A stretch of DNA of 64,000 nucleotides from Halobacteriovoraceae bacterium. GTDB lineage: Bacteria > Bdellovibrionota > Bacteriovoracia > Bacteriovoracales > Bacteriovoracaceae. Where the stretch lies: the NCBI GenBank assembly GCA_020635115.1, contig JACKAK010000007.1:62001-126000 (forward strand), written 5' to 3'. The first letter of the stretch is position 1. Each line of letters begins with the position of its first letter. Below the pieces are notes generated by a model. It did not search any database, was not told the origin of the DNA, and worked only from the letters and a program-made list of their open reading frames with translations. Below, piece after piece: positions 26,721 to 36,071 of this stretch. The translations under genes and the position numbers were made by a program.

Positions 26721-27056
26721 TCATTCAGCGGTAAGTGGAAATTGAATGGATTTGATATGGGCATAATTAATATTAAAATAAATAAACTTTGAACCAAGTC
26801 CAAAGATCAAAGAAATAAGTATTGCCATTAATTGAAAATTTGAACTTTTTCTAAATACCTTTATGAGGGATATTCCCATAAAAGTAGGAATTAAAAAAAC
26901 ACAAAAAGTAGTGAAACTAAAAAATGAAAAACTCGCAAAGTTTGCTAAATGTAAAAAACCTTCTAAGTTTAAAAAGATACCCAAGGCCACACAAACATTG
27001 GTGGTTAGTGCGGCCAAGAAGGAAAATATTAAAGTCTGTTGAAAGACGATTTTCAC
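26721..27056 (-). CDS. Small integral membrane protein
   Basis: The protein has 111 residues with three hydrophobic helices: LIFSFLAALTTNVCVALGIF, FASFSFFSFTTFCVFLIPTF and LMAILISLIFGLGSKFIYF. The GTG start overlaps the glutaredoxin stop by one base (TAGTG), so it is co-transcribed with the grx-bolA genes. No family recognised. The 3' end lies at the right boundary of the IS607 element, so the last few residues could derive from the insertion. Confidence 0.55.
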   Translation of the reverse strand: MKIVFQQTLIFSFLAALTTNVCVALGIFLNLEGFLHLANFASFSFFSFTTFCVFLIPTFMGISLIKVFRKSSNFQLMAILISLIFGLGSKFIYFNINYAHIKSIQFPLTAE

Positions 27057-27433
27057 TATTTTAAAACTTTTTCTAATTCTCCAGAATGATACATTTCCAT
27101 CATAATGTCATTTCCACCGATAAGCTGTCCCTTGTACCAAAGTTGTGGGTATGTGGGCCAGTTGGCAAAGTCTTTTACACCTTGTCTGATTTCTGGATCA
27201 CTTAAAATATCAAAGCTCTTAAATTGAACTCCAACCTGATTTAAAATACCAACTGCATTTGCAGAAAAACCACATTGCGGGAAATCAGGATTTCCTTTCA
27301 TAAAAAGAAAAACATCACTTGAATTGATTAGACCTTCAATTCTGCTATTTAAATCACTTGCCTTAGCTTGAGATGATTCTGTTATATTTTCACCTTTTTC
27401 AGAAATGATATTAAAAGGACTTTGATCATTCAT
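27056..27433 (-). CDS. grxD: Monothiol glutaredoxin, Grx4 family
   Basis: The protein has 125 residues. The CGFS active site sits in FMKGNPDFPQCGFSANAVGI, and further on are the WPTYPQLWYKGQLIGGNDI and MYHSGEL motifs of CGFS glutaredoxins that bind a shared [2Fe-2S] cluster with glutathione. An N-terminal extension of ~30 residues (DQSPFNIISEKGENITE) precedes the domain. It delivers or senses Fe-S clusters together with BolA, whose gene lies 11 bases upstream. AGGAGA precedes the ATG. Confidence 0.93.
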   Translation of the reverse strand: MNDQSPFNIISEKGENITESSQAKASDLNSRIEGLINSSDVFLFMKGNPDFPQCGFSANAVGILNQVGVQFKSFDILSDPEIRQGVKDFANWPTYPQLWYKGQLIGGNDIMMEMYHSGELEKVLK

Positions 27434-27444
27434 ATTTTTCTCCT

Positions 27445-27669
27445 CTATTTAGTCATTGTTTTTATCTGCACAGCGTGTAGTTCATTTTTAAAGCTTTCTT
27501 TTAAAATATTCATAACCATACGATGTTGTTCCAGTAACATTTTGCCAGCAAAGGCAGAACTTTTAACTTGAAGCCCCAAATGATCTGATGTTCCTGTCAA
27601 ATCAGTAATTTCAACTTCGGCATCTGGCAATTGTGCAGTGATTAAATTTTTTACTTTCTGAAATTCCAT
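27445..27669 (-). CDS. bolA: BolA-family protein
   Basis: The protein has 74 residues. A BolA/YrbA fold is indicated by the start EFQKVKNLITAQLPDAEVEI, then DLTGTSDHLGLQVKSSAF and the signature LLEQHRMVMNILKESF with the conserved histidine that helps bind the shared Fe-S cluster. The ending is ELHAVQIKTM. Adjacent to a CGFS glutaredoxin, it almost certainly forms the heterodimer used in Fe-S cluster transfer or iron sensing. The gene is two bases downstream of the membrane protein gene, in one operon. Confidence 0.92.
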   Translation of the reverse strand: MEFQKVKNLITAQLPDAEVEITDLTGTSDHLGLQVKSSAFAGKMLLEQHRMVMNILKESFKNELHAVQIKTMTK

Positions 27670-27671
27670 AA

Positions 27672-28094
27672 TTAACTCGCAAAAAAACTAGTGATATATG
27701 TCATGGTTCTGAGTAGTATTGTGACACGGCCTAAAAGACGATGTCTTCTTAAAAATGTACTCTTTCCATTTAAAATCTTTTTTCCTGTTATCGTCATTGC
27801 GATGTAGCATAAGACACTTAGCAGGGCAAGTATAACGTGAATATTGAGTATAAGCGGATTCTCTACTGCTTTAGAAGCTTTGTTAATTGCCCCACGGTTT
27901 AGCTCTATTTGTAGAATCAAAAGGACGTCCCAAATCATGGCCGTTGACATGATTTTTATGTGTAGTTGTCTATTTGATTTGGATATCAAAAGTTTTATGA
28001 CTCCCAAATACATTAAAATAAGTATAAAAGTGGATTGAATTTGAAAAAGGATAGCGGTGTCAATATTCATCCCAAATAGCATTATTGAATTCAT
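27672..28094 (-). CDS. DUF420-like membrane protein
   Basis: The protein has 141 residues. The ATG at 28094 follows AGGA; the frame to 28160 is longer but lacks a site. Four hydrophobic helices are seen, with conserved-looking histidines in RQLHIKIMSTAMIWDVLL, LNIHVILALLSVLCYIAM and RRHRLLGRVTILL. Such four-helix proteins with histidines are found near respiratory-chain and haem-copper assembly genes. The DUF420 label is by general resemblance only. It heads the bolA-grxD operon. A five-base-pair dyad TGTGC/GCACA lies at about 28165-28181 in the divergent gap. Confidence 0.5.
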   Translation of the reverse strand: MNSIMLFGMNIDTAILFQIQSTFILILMYLGVIKLLISKSNRQLHIKIMSTAMIWDVLLILQIELNRGAINKASKAVENPLILNIHVILALLSVLCYIAMTITGKKILNGKSTFLRRHRLLGRVTILLRTMTYITSFFAS

Positions 28095-28218
28095 TTTATT
28101 CCTTTTCACATTACATGTTGAAATTTCCCCTACATTAGGCCAAAAATACAGGGACTTCAATCATTTGTGCAATTGACGCACATATCATTTAAAGTCCGTA
28201 AGGATTTTGCGAGGAATT

Positions 28219-31122
28219 ATGACTAAATCTTCTTTAGGACGTTGGGCGGTTATTGATATTGAAACCAGCGGGATTGACCCATCATATGACACCATCATAG
28301 ACGTTGGGTTTTTGCAATTTGAAGGAACAAAGCTTGTTCGTTCATATCAGTCTTTAGTTTATAGAGAAGGGGAACTTAGTCAGTTTATTCAAAAACTAAC
28401 AGGTATATCCTCAAGTATACTCAAAAATGCTCCTAAGTGGAAAGAGGTTGAAAATGAGGTTTGTGAACTCTATGGACACACTTTACTCGCCCATAACAGT
28501 GATTTTGAAAAAAGTTTTTTAGAAAAAAGTTTTGATGCAATTGAAGATGGTACTCAAAGAGAAATTTATGCAGATTCATTAAATTTTTTAGGACTTCTTT
28601 TTCCTGATTCTGAAAGTTTGAAACTGGAAAAATTTATTGTGAAATGGGGGCTGGCAGATAAGGAAATTCATAGGGGATACGAAGACTCTGTTGATCTTTT
28701 AAAAGTATTAATTGTTGCAAAAGGTCTTATTGAGAAAGATAAGAAAAAAAAATCTTATCTAGATTCACTTATATTGAAATATCAGTTGGATGAATGGTGG
28801 TATGCTAGATTTTTTAAACTTACCGATTGTGAAACTCTTGAAATTGCTGAGACAATTGGTTTTGATTCAGAAGAAGCAGTAAAAAAAGCATTTGAACTCA
28901 CAAGCAATATTGAAGAAGTTATTGATGTGAATATTTCCATGGAACATGGTTTTTCTGGCGAACATGTTAAACAAGCATTACAAAACGAAGAACAAATTCG
29001 TACAATTCTACCTCAGTACAAATATCGAAAAACACAAGAAGATCTTGCATTAAAAGTAGGACAAAGTTTTAAAAACAATGTTCACTCATTAGTTCAGGCC
29101 CCAACCGGTACAGGAAAAACGATGGGATATTTAGTTCCATCAATGCTTTTTTCTTTAGCTGAAGATAAACAAGTTCTAGTGGCCACTGGTACCAAAACTC
29201 TGCAACAACAGGCCATGAAAAAAGATGTACCAATTGTAAAAAAAATATTGGGATTGACAGACAATGACATCAAAGTGACTCGGCTAGTAGGTTCCAATAA
29301 TCACTACTGTGAACTTATGTTTCATGATGAAAATAAAGATAGTGTAGGATTACTCCTGCCCAATTTAGATTTTGAACAAAGATTTGCGAAAGCTTTTTTT
29401 GAAATGGTTTTCTTTCATAATTCTAATGTTGAAGACGAAGAATATATTATTAAAGGGGCCCTTCCATATGTACTTAAAAAGAAAAATCAAGAACTTGATA
29501 TTATTGAAGAAAATATTGCAGTTGATTTTAGGGCCTGCTCCGGTCATAAATGTCCATTTGCTCGAAGTTGCTCCTATTTGAATTCTCTTAAAAAGGCCAA
29601 GGATTCAGATATTATTATTGGTAATCACGCGCTGATGTTTCAATGGCCCAGGGGGTTTCCCAGACCTTCTCATATCGTAGTGGATGAGGCCCATAAAATT
29701 GAAAACGATGCAACGAGGTCTTTCACTTTTGTTTTTACTCAAATCCATTTTGAACACTTCGCTAATTCCTTACTAAACTCTCAGGGACTCGGTTCACTTT
29801 ATTATTTATTAGCTCAAAATGAAGAATCAGTTGGCACTAGTACTGAAACCATCAATCATCTTCGAAATGAGAGTCGAAAAATTTATGAGATGCTTAAAGA
29901 TCAAATTGATTTTTTACCCAATTTATTTGAACAATTTTTTAAGGCCACCCCACGTTATTCTGAACTCTATTGGAATGAACTTCCAATGATAAAAAAGGAA
30001 GCTGCAAATAATAACTTAGCACTTTCAATTATTGGAGCACTTGAGAGCATCCAATTTCTATTAAATGAATTATATACGCTTTTTTTACCACATCATTCTC
30101 GTTTTGAAATGAAATCACTAAACATAGACAATCAGATTACAGCATTGACAAGATTTGATTTTTTTATGGGAGTACTCACTGATTTGATCACTGCGATTGA
30201 AAGTTCCCTAGATAAATCAGAATCACTTATAGGTGAATATTCTCGGTCTTTGAGATTTCATGATAAATTTGGATATGAGCTTGTCACAGCTCCAATAGAC
30301 ATAGGTAGAGTTCTACATGATCAACTTCTTTCGACTTCCTCTTCAGTAGTTTTTACTTCAGCAACATTAGGCAATATGTTAGGTAACCATGGAGCAAAAG
30401 GAATTGAATGGTCCACAGGATATTTATATCTGGGCCCTGAAAAAAGATTTAAAAGCGGACTATATCTCCCTCCTGTTTATGACTACAAAGAAAAGACTCG
30501 CGTTTTCCTCTGTGATGATACACCTGCTTTGTATGATCATCATTTTGTCGAAACTGCACTTAGGCCTGTTATCTCACTTATTTTAGATCTTGGAGGAAGA
30601 TCACTTTTACTTTTTTCAGCAAAGGCCAGATTTGAATTGGCCCGAGAAATATTATTAAAGCAATTAGAAGGAAAACTCCCGCTGTTTATTCAAGGAATGG
30701 GAGAAAATATAGTTCAGGAATTCAAAGAAGCAGGAAATGGTGTATTGTTAGGGATGGAAACATTTGGAGAAGGAATTGATATTCCAGGAGATTCTTTGCA
30801 ATTTGTTTTTATCGATAAAATACCAGACTTACCAATGGATAAAGTTATTCAAGACAGAAGAGACTACTACGAAAAAAACATTGGTAATGAATTTAACGAT
30901 TATTATCTTGCTCATCGAACACGCTCGTTACATCAAAAACTTGGCAGATTACTAAGAACAGAAAAAGACCATGGTGGAGTCATTGTTGTGGATTCTCGAA
31001 TAAAAAAATGGAAAGGCAAAACTTTAGGCCAGCTTAAAGACTTAATGAATCCCTATGAAATTCATCGAACGAACTTGGTCGATGCTTGTGATGGTGTGAG
31101 AAAATTTTTAGACATTCATTAA
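28219..31122 (+). CDS. dinG: DnaQ-like exonuclease-DinG-family helicase fusion
   Basis: The protein has 967 residues; GAGGA precedes the ATG at 28219. The N-terminal ~170 residues are a DEDDh 3'-5' exonuclease (VIDIETSG, HNSDFEKSF, HRGYEDSVD). The helicase part has Walker A (APTGTGKT), an Fe-S cluster set (Cys in NNHYCELM, then CSGHKC and SCSY), Walker B VVDEAHK, and motif VI QKLGRLLRTEKDHGG. DinG/XPD-like superfamily 2 enzymes unwind forked DNA and R-loops 5'-3'. Fusion to an exonuclease is known in Gram-positive DinG. Role in repair or replication-transcription conflict is inferred. Confidence 0.9.
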   Translation: MTKSSLGRWAVIDIETSGIDPSYDTIIDVGFLQFEGTKLVRSYQSLVYREGELSQFIQKLTGISSSILKNAPKWKEVENEVCELYGHTLLAHNSDFEKSFLEKSFDAIEDGTQREIYADSLNFLGLLFPDSESLKLEKFIVKWGLADKEIHRGYEDSVDLLKVLIVAKGLIEKDKKKKSYLDSLILKYQLDEWWYARFFKLTDCETLEIAETIGFDSEEAVKKAFELTSNIEEVIDVNISMEHGFSGEHVKQALQNEEQIRTILPQYKYRKTQEDLALKVGQSFKNNVHSLVQAPTGTGKTMGYLVPSMLFSLAEDKQVLVATGTKTLQQQAMKKDVPIVKKILGLTDNDIKVTRLVGSNNHYCELMFHDENKDSVGLLLPNLDFEQRFAKAFFEMVFFHNSNVEDEEYIIKGALPYVLKKKNQELDIIEENIAVDFRACSGHKCPFARSCSYLNSLKKAKDSDIIIGNHALMFQWPRGFPRPSHIVVDEAHKIENDATRSFTFVFTQIHFEHFANSLLNSQGLGSLYYLLAQNEESVGTSTETINHLRNESRKIYEMLKDQIDFLPNLFEQFFKATPRYSELYWNELPMIKKEAANNNLALSIIGALESIQFLLNELYTLFLPHHSRFEMKSLNIDNQITALTRFDFFMGVLTDLITAIESSLDKSESLIGEYSRSLRFHDKFGYELVTAPIDIGRVLHDQLLSTSSSVVFTSATLGNMLGNHGAKGIEWSTGYLYLGPEKRFKSGLYLPPVYDYKEKTRVFLCDDTPALYDHHFVETALRPVISLILDLGGRSLLLFSAKARFELAREILLKQLEGKLPLFIQGMGENIVQEFKEAGNGVLLGMETFGEGIDIPGDSLQFVFIDKIPDLPMDKVIQDRRDYYEKNIGNEFNDYYLAHRTRSLHQKLGRLLRTEKDHGGVIVVDSRIKKWKGKTLGQLKDLMNPYEIHRTNLVDACDGVRKFLDIH

Positions 31123-31130
31123 TATAATTT

Positions 31131-31889
31131 TTAAAAATCACTATCAGGATTAAGATCGTTAAAGTACTTAACTTCTATTCTCACTCCGTCATCCACTGAT
31201 TCTAGAATATAAGGTATGGCAATATGCTTGCTCATATATGCATCAATTTCTTTGATTTTCTGAAACTCACCCTTAGAATTGGGCGACATTGAGTATTGAC
31301 TATCCTCTTGGATTTTGTAGTGAACAGCAACTAAATCAGCACCATTAACCGTTATCTTCTCATTGGTCATACTCACTCTTTGTAAGGATATTGTCTTTGT
31401 ATAAGGAGGCCCAACATATTTCCAATGATTATCACAGAAAAAAGATTGATATGTGTTTTTTTGAGTTTGATCAAATTTTTTAGTTAGAAAAAAAGCAAGT
31501 GACGTAACAGTTGTCGGAGTGGAAATATGAAACCTAGGACCTGTAGGGATTTCTACACGCTTTTTTTCTTTTGTAGATTCAAACTTGTACTTGATAACGT
31601 TTATTTTATCGTCGAAACGATAAACCTCTTCTGTTTTCTCCTGGCCAAGCATTTTTTTGATGATAACTTTTGTCGGTATAAAATCCTTATTAACAGAATA
31701 AGCAACACCCACCTTTAATAGCTCTCCAGTTGCAACCCTGGCGATAATTTCAGAAAAATAATGAATGGATGATTCTTTCTTGTTCTTATAGACATCATAA
31801 GTTTCTTCACAATAAAGATTTGTGCCTTTGTAGTAATTAAATGCGCCGCGATATACCTTGTCTTTTTTCTGATATGGGTGTTCAAACAT
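31131..31889 (-). CDS. Conserved hypothetical protein
   Basis: The protein has 252 residues with no signal peptide or membrane segment. It looks beta-rich with basic patches (VYRGAFNYYKGTNLYCEETY, IPTKVIIKKMLGQEKTEEVY), and the overall pattern of paired strands suggests a sandwich-like fold resembling DUF3108-type proteins, though I cannot assert that. The stop is eight bases from the end of the convergent dinG. The start at 31889 is divergent from the ion-channel gene. Confidence 0.55.
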   Translation of the reverse strand: MFEHPYQKKDKVYRGAFNYYKGTNLYCEETYDVYKNKKESSIHYFSEIIARVATGELLKVGVAYSVNKDFIPTKVIIKKMLGQEKTEEVYRFDDKINVIKYKFESTKEKKRVEIPTGPRFHISTPTTVTSLAFFLTKKFDQTQKNTYQSFFCDNHWKYVGPPYTKTISLQRVSMTNEKITVNGADLVAVHYKIQEDSQYSMSPNSKGEFQKIKEIDAYMSKHIAIPYILESVDDGVRIEVKYFNDLNPDSDF

Positions 31890-31952
31890 GATTCCATTCT
31901 ATATCATTACCAAGTAAATAAAAATATTTTTTGTAATTATGAGACGGAATCC

Positions 31953-32447
31953 ATGACAAAAAAAACAGAATTACATTTTATCTTATTTAAAAGGCTTTGG
32001 GAGTTATTAAAGGGCCCTGAATTCATCGGTCTAACCGTTTCGGCCAATCTTTTTATAATTCTCAATGCGGCCATATTTTATTTTCTTGAATATGAAGAGA
32101 ACTATATGATTGATTCTTTTTTAGACGCCGTATGGTGGTCCTTTACAACTATCACAACTGTAGGGTATGGAGATATCGTTCCTGTGACGACTATTGGTCG
32201 AATTCAGGGCATATTAATGATGTTGCTAGGGACAGGATTATTTGTGACGTTTACTGCACTTTTTTCTAATGCAATACTAGGTAGAAAAGTTGAGGGAATA
32301 CAAGAAAAAGTTAAAGGACTTGGAAAAACTCTGGGAACTACACGAAAAGAATTTCAAGAGGAAGAAAAAGCAATTCACACTGAAGTTGATCAACTTAGAA
32401 GACTAATTGCAGAACTAGAAGAAATTGTAAATAAGCGACGTAAATAG
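31953..32447 (+). CDS. Two-helix potassium channel subunit
   Basis: The protein has 164 residues. Two membrane helices (FIGLTVSANLFIILNAAIFYF and IQGILMMLLGTGLFVTFTAL) flank a pore loop DAVWWSFTTITTVGYGDIVP with the potassium selectivity filter TVGYGD. The C-terminal ~60 residues form a charged coiled coil (LGTTRKEFQEEEKAIHTEVD, QLRRLIAELEEIVNK) with no RCK nucleotide-binding domain. Four subunits would make a channel. ATG at 31953 is preferred over the earlier frame start, which overlaps the divergent gene. Confidence 0.87.
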   Translation: MTKKTELHFILFKRLWELLKGPEFIGLTVSANLFIILNAAIFYFLEYEENYMIDSFLDAVWWSFTTITTVGYGDIVPVTTIGRIQGILMMLLGTGLFVTFTALFSNAILGRKVEGIQEKVKGLGKTLGTTRKEFQEEEKAIHTEVDQLRRLIAELEEIVNKRRK

Positions 32448-32471
32448 TTGACCTTAGAAAAGGAAAACAAA

Positions 32472-32825
32472 ATGAGCTATGAAATTTATAAAATCATCCA
32501 CATCGTTGCCATTATCGGCGTCTTTGCATCTCTTGCTGTCTCTCTAAGTACTCCTGCTGGAGAAGTTCAAGTCAAACACAAAATATTAAATGGCCTAATG
32601 TCTTTTCTCATTCTCGTTGCAGGAATGGGACTTCTGGCCAGAATTGGAATAAAACATGGGGAAGGTTTCCCAACTTGGGTTATAGGTAAATTTGTGGCAT
32701 GGGGACTAATTGTCATCGGTGGGCCTATTGCCATTAAAAGAATGAAAACAAATAGAGAAAAAATGAGTCTTGTCTTTATTTTAATTGGTATCGCAGCGAT
32801 TGTTATTGCAATCTACAAACCATGA
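32472..32825 (+). CDS. Small four-helix membrane protein
   Basis: The protein has 117 residues; AAGGAAAAC precedes the ATG at 32472. Hydrophobic helices: YKIIHIVAIIGVFASLAVSL, GLMSFLILVAGMGLLARI, WVIGKFVAWGLIVIGGPIAI and MSLVFILIGIAAIVIAIY. Two histidines occur near helix starts. Its stop overlaps the MATE exporter start (ATGA), so the two are translationally coupled. No confident family; invasion-protein SirB-like integral proteins are similar in size and shape. Confidence 0.6.
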   Translation: MSYEIYKIIHIVAIIGVFASLAVSLSTPAGEVQVKHKILNGLMSFLILVAGMGLLARIGIKHGEGFPTWVIGKFVAWGLIVIGGPIAIKRMKTNREKMSLVFILIGIAAIVIAIYKP

Positions 32826-34117
32826 AAAAAGATTATACCTATAAATTTTTAATTGTTTTCTCTCTTCCTTCCATTTTTTCATCAATGCTTGAGCCGTTGG
32901 CCTCAGTAGTCGATACTGCCCTTGTTGGGCATATTGAAACTTCCTGGTTAGCGGCACTGGCCGTTGGAACAGTGATATTTAGTTCAATTACATGGATATT
33001 TAATTTCTTAGTTCACGCCTCTACTCAAACTGTTGCCGTTTCTCGTTCAAAAGATAATTGGCAAGAGTTTGGAAGCAAAGTTAAGTTATCATGCATCATA
33101 GCGATAACAATAGGAATTACAATTTCAGCAATTCTCTATTTTTTCAAACTAGAATTTTACCAACTTCTCGGTACGGATCCCTCCTTGTATTCTAATGTCG
33201 ATGAATACTTTCACACACGATTAATCGGACAAGTCTTTATCATTCTCTATATAACCTTGTTATCGATACTAAGAGGCATGGAAAGAGTCACACTCTCATT
33301 TTGGATTGTTATCTTTACAACCTTACTCAATGTGATTATTTCATATATGGCACTTTACGCCTTTAACTTTGGACTTAAGGGAGTTGCGTTCGGGACAGTC
33401 GTCTCTCATATTATCGGGGCACTCATCTGTTTTCTTTACCTTCTCAGTAATCCTCAAATTCGTGCAGGAATTTTTGGGCCATTTCACTCAAAAGAAGAAA
33501 TATTCACTTTTGGCAAAAACTCATGGTCAATGTTTGGACGAAGCTTTTTTTTAACAAGTGCCTTTCTGATAGGAACACGTGTTGCCGCTAGCATTGGAGT
33601 CCTCGAATTGGCCGCTCATCAAGTTATGACTCAATTGTGGTTGCTTTCTTCATTTTTCATTGATGGAGTTGCTATCACTGGAAATGTAGTAGGGGCCGGC
33701 CATTTCGCCCATAAACGCTATGATATATTTCTGTACGTTGCAAAAAAATTACTCGTTATAGGTCTAGGAATTGGAATTCTTTTTTTAATTAGTTATTTAT
33801 TTGGATTAAAGTATTTCAGTTTGCTTTTTACAAAAGACCCAAAAGTTATTGAACTATTGAAAGATCTCTGTTTGATTCTTGCTCTAAGTCAAATCCATAA
33901 TGCCCTAGCTTTTGTTCTCGATGGAATTATTTTCGGAGCTGAAGGCTTTTCATATTTAAGAAAACATATGTTCATCGGCTTTGTTTTTATATTTATTCCG
34001 CTGATCTATGCAGCACAAACTCAAAAATCTTTGGCCATCCTTTGGTTCGCTCATTGTGCATTAAATTTCTATAGACTCACAAGTGGTGGACAGTTCTTAA
34101 GAAAAATTTCATCCTAA
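32822..34117 (+). CDS. MATE/DinF-family multidrug efflux transporter
   Basis: The protein has 431 residues with about twelve hydrophobic helices arranged as two six-helix halves. The N-terminal motif IFSSMLEPLASVVDTALVGH and the corresponding ALAVGTVIFSSITWIF are diagnostic for MATE proteins, closest in style to DinF. The second half contains ELAAHQVMTQLWLLSSFFID and VVGAGHFAHKRYD. These transporters export cationic drugs or metabolites by sodium or proton antiport. The start overlaps the preceding small membrane protein gene by four bases. Confidence 0.9.
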   Translation: MKKDYTYKFLIVFSLPSIFSSMLEPLASVVDTALVGHIETSWLAALAVGTVIFSSITWIFNFLVHASTQTVAVSRSKDNWQEFGSKVKLSCIIAITIGITISAILYFFKLEFYQLLGTDPSLYSNVDEYFHTRLIGQVFIILYITLLSILRGMERVTLSFWIVIFTTLLNVIISYMALYAFNFGLKGVAFGTVVSHIIGALICFLYLLSNPQIRAGIFGPFHSKEEIFTFGKNSWSMFGRSFFLTSAFLIGTRVAASIGVLELAAHQVMTQLWLLSSFFIDGVAITGNVVGAGHFAHKRYDIFLYVAKKLLVIGLGIGILFLISYLFGLKYFSLLFTKDPKVIELLKDLCLILALSQIHNALAFVLDGIIFGAEGFSYLRKHMFIGFVFIFIPLIYAAQTQKSLAILWFAHCALNFYRLTSGGQFLRKISS

Positions 34118-34190
34118 TTGATGATTGTGCAACTTGACTCGATCCATCCAATTTGGGATGCTAAGCAAATTATATATTTATGGGGTTTTT

Positions 34191-36071
34191 ATGAATAAAA
34201 TTTCAAATTTTGCAGATTATGAAAATCAATATCTCCAATCAATCGAATACACCGATGCATACTGGGGAGAAGTCGCTTCAAACTACCATTGGTTTCAAAA
34301 ATGGAATACTGTTTTAACAGGTAACTTCAAAGAACAAAACGTAAAATGGTTCGATGGTGCAACCACAAATCTTTCTTATAATTGTCTCGATAGACATCTC
34401 AAAAAAAATGGCAATAAAACAGCACTCATTTTTGTTTCTAATGAATTAAACTCTGAAAATGAACATTTTACTTTCAAACAACTTCATGAAAAAGTCTGTC
34501 AGTTTGCAAATGTCTTAATATCCAAAGGAGTTCAAAAGGGAGACAGAGTTTGTTTTTATATGGGAATGACACCTGAGCTATTAATTGGAATTTTGGCCTG
34601 TACGCGTATTGGGGCCATTCATTCAGTCGTTTTTGGGGGATTTTCTGCTGTTTCTTTGGCCGGACGACTCAATGATTGTAAAGCAAAAATATTAGTGACT
34701 AGTGATGGTGGTCTCAGAGGAAACAAAGTCATTCACCTCAAAGAAATTGCAGATGAAGCTCTCAAGCATTGTCCCGCTGTGGAAACTGTTCTCGTTCACA
34801 AAAGAGCAAATAACGAAATTTTTATGAGTCCTGGACGCGATGAAATTCTTAATGGCCTATTGGATAATGCATCTAAAGAATTTGAGGCCACACAGATTGA
34901 ATCCGAAGATCCTCTTTTTATTCTATATACCTCAGGCTCAACCGGAACTCCTAAGGGGCTTTTACACACTACTGGTGGATATATGGTTTGGGCCGGTGAA
35001 ACTTTTAAAAATGTCTTTCAAATGGATGAAGATGATATATTCTGGTGTACGGCAGATATTGGATGGATTACTGGCCACACCTATTTAACATACGCACCAT
35101 TATTAAATGCCAATACAACTGTTATGTTTGAAGGAGTACCAACTTATCCCGATGCCGGAAGATTTTGGCAAGTAGTAGAAGATCTGAAGGTCACTCATTT
35201 TTATACAGCACCTACGGCCATTAGGGCCCTCCAGGCATGTGAATTAGATTTTGTGAAAAAATATGATTTATCTAGTCTAAAAGTTTTAGGATCAGTAGGA
35301 GAGCCAATTAACGAAGAGGCCTGGGAATGGTACAACGTACACGTAGGAAATAAAAAATGTCCAATAGTAGATACTTGGTGGCAAACTGAAACAGGAGGAA
35401 TAATGATTTCTCCACTTGCTGGTATTACAAAACTCAAACCAGGCCATGCAACACTGCCACTGCCTGGAGTTCAACCAGGTTTATTCACGCATGAAGGTGA
35501 AGAAATTTCGCAAACACAAGCTCAAGGTATACTGTGTATTAAAAAACCCTGGCCAGGTATGGCCAGAACAATTTGGGGCAATCCTCAAAGATATAAGGAA
35601 ACTTATTTTTCTACCTATGAAGGGCTCTATTTCACTGGTGACGGGGCCAAAAGAGATGAAGAAGGTTTTTATAGAATTACCGGAAGAGTGGATGACGTGA
35701 TCAATGTATCAGGACATCGTATTGGAACTGCTGAAGTTGAAGATGCTATCGATCAACATCCAAAAGTAGTTGAGGCCGCGGTGGTTGGTTTTCCTCACGA
35801 TATCAAAGGACAAGGGATCTTTGCCTATGTAATACTTTCTGAACCTATGGAATCAAATCAGTTGAAAAAAGAAGTTAATAGTATTGTCACAGAAATGATT
35901 GGCGCAATAGCTAGACCTGATGAAATTAAAGTCGTCTCAGCACTACCTAAAACTAGATCTGGAAAGATCATGAGAAGAATTCTAAGAAAAGTCGCAGCAG
36001 GGGACACTAAAGATTTAGGTGATATTTCTACACTTCTAAATCCAGAAGTTGTTGAGGAGCTTCTTTCTTGA
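34191..36071 (+). CDS. acs: Acetyl-coenzyme A synthetase
   Basis: The protein has 626 residues, in the usual Acs range. ATG at 34191 follows GGGG. Motifs: ILYTSGSTGTPKG (ATP-binding), WWQTETGG, YFTGDGAKRDEEGFYRITGR, VDDVINVSGHRIGTAEVE and a C-terminal KTRSGKIMRRIL with the lysine that is acetylated in regulated Acs enzymes. The enzyme activates acetate with ATP and CoA through acetyl-AMP. Two bases before its stop begins a methyltransferase gene (TTGA overlap). Confidence 0.95.
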   Translation: MNKISNFADYENQYLQSIEYTDAYWGEVASNYHWFQKWNTVLTGNFKEQNVKWFDGATTNLSYNCLDRHLKKNGNKTALIFVSNELNSENEHFTFKQLHEKVCQFANVLISKGVQKGDRVCFYMGMTPELLIGILACTRIGAIHSVVFGGFSAVSLAGRLNDCKAKILVTSDGGLRGNKVIHLKEIADEALKHCPAVETVLVHKRANNEIFMSPGRDEILNGLLDNASKEFEATQIESEDPLFILYTSGSTGTPKGLLHTTGGYMVWAGETFKNVFQMDEDDIFWCTADIGWITGHTYLTYAPLLNANTTVMFEGVPTYPDAGRFWQVVEDLKVTHFYTAPTAIRALQACELDFVKKYDLSSLKVLGSVGEPINEEAWEWYNVHVGNKKCPIVDTWWQTETGGIMISPLAGITKLKPGHATLPLPGVQPGLFTHEGEEISQTQAQGILCIKKPWPGMARTIWGNPQRYKETYFSTYEGLYFTGDGAKRDEEGFYRITGRVDDVINVSGHRIGTAEVEDAIDQHPKVVEAAVVGFPHDIKGQGIFAYVILSEPMESNQLKKEVNSIVTEMIGAIARPDEIKVVSALPKTRSGKIMRRILRKVAAGDTKDLGDISTLLNPEVVEELLS

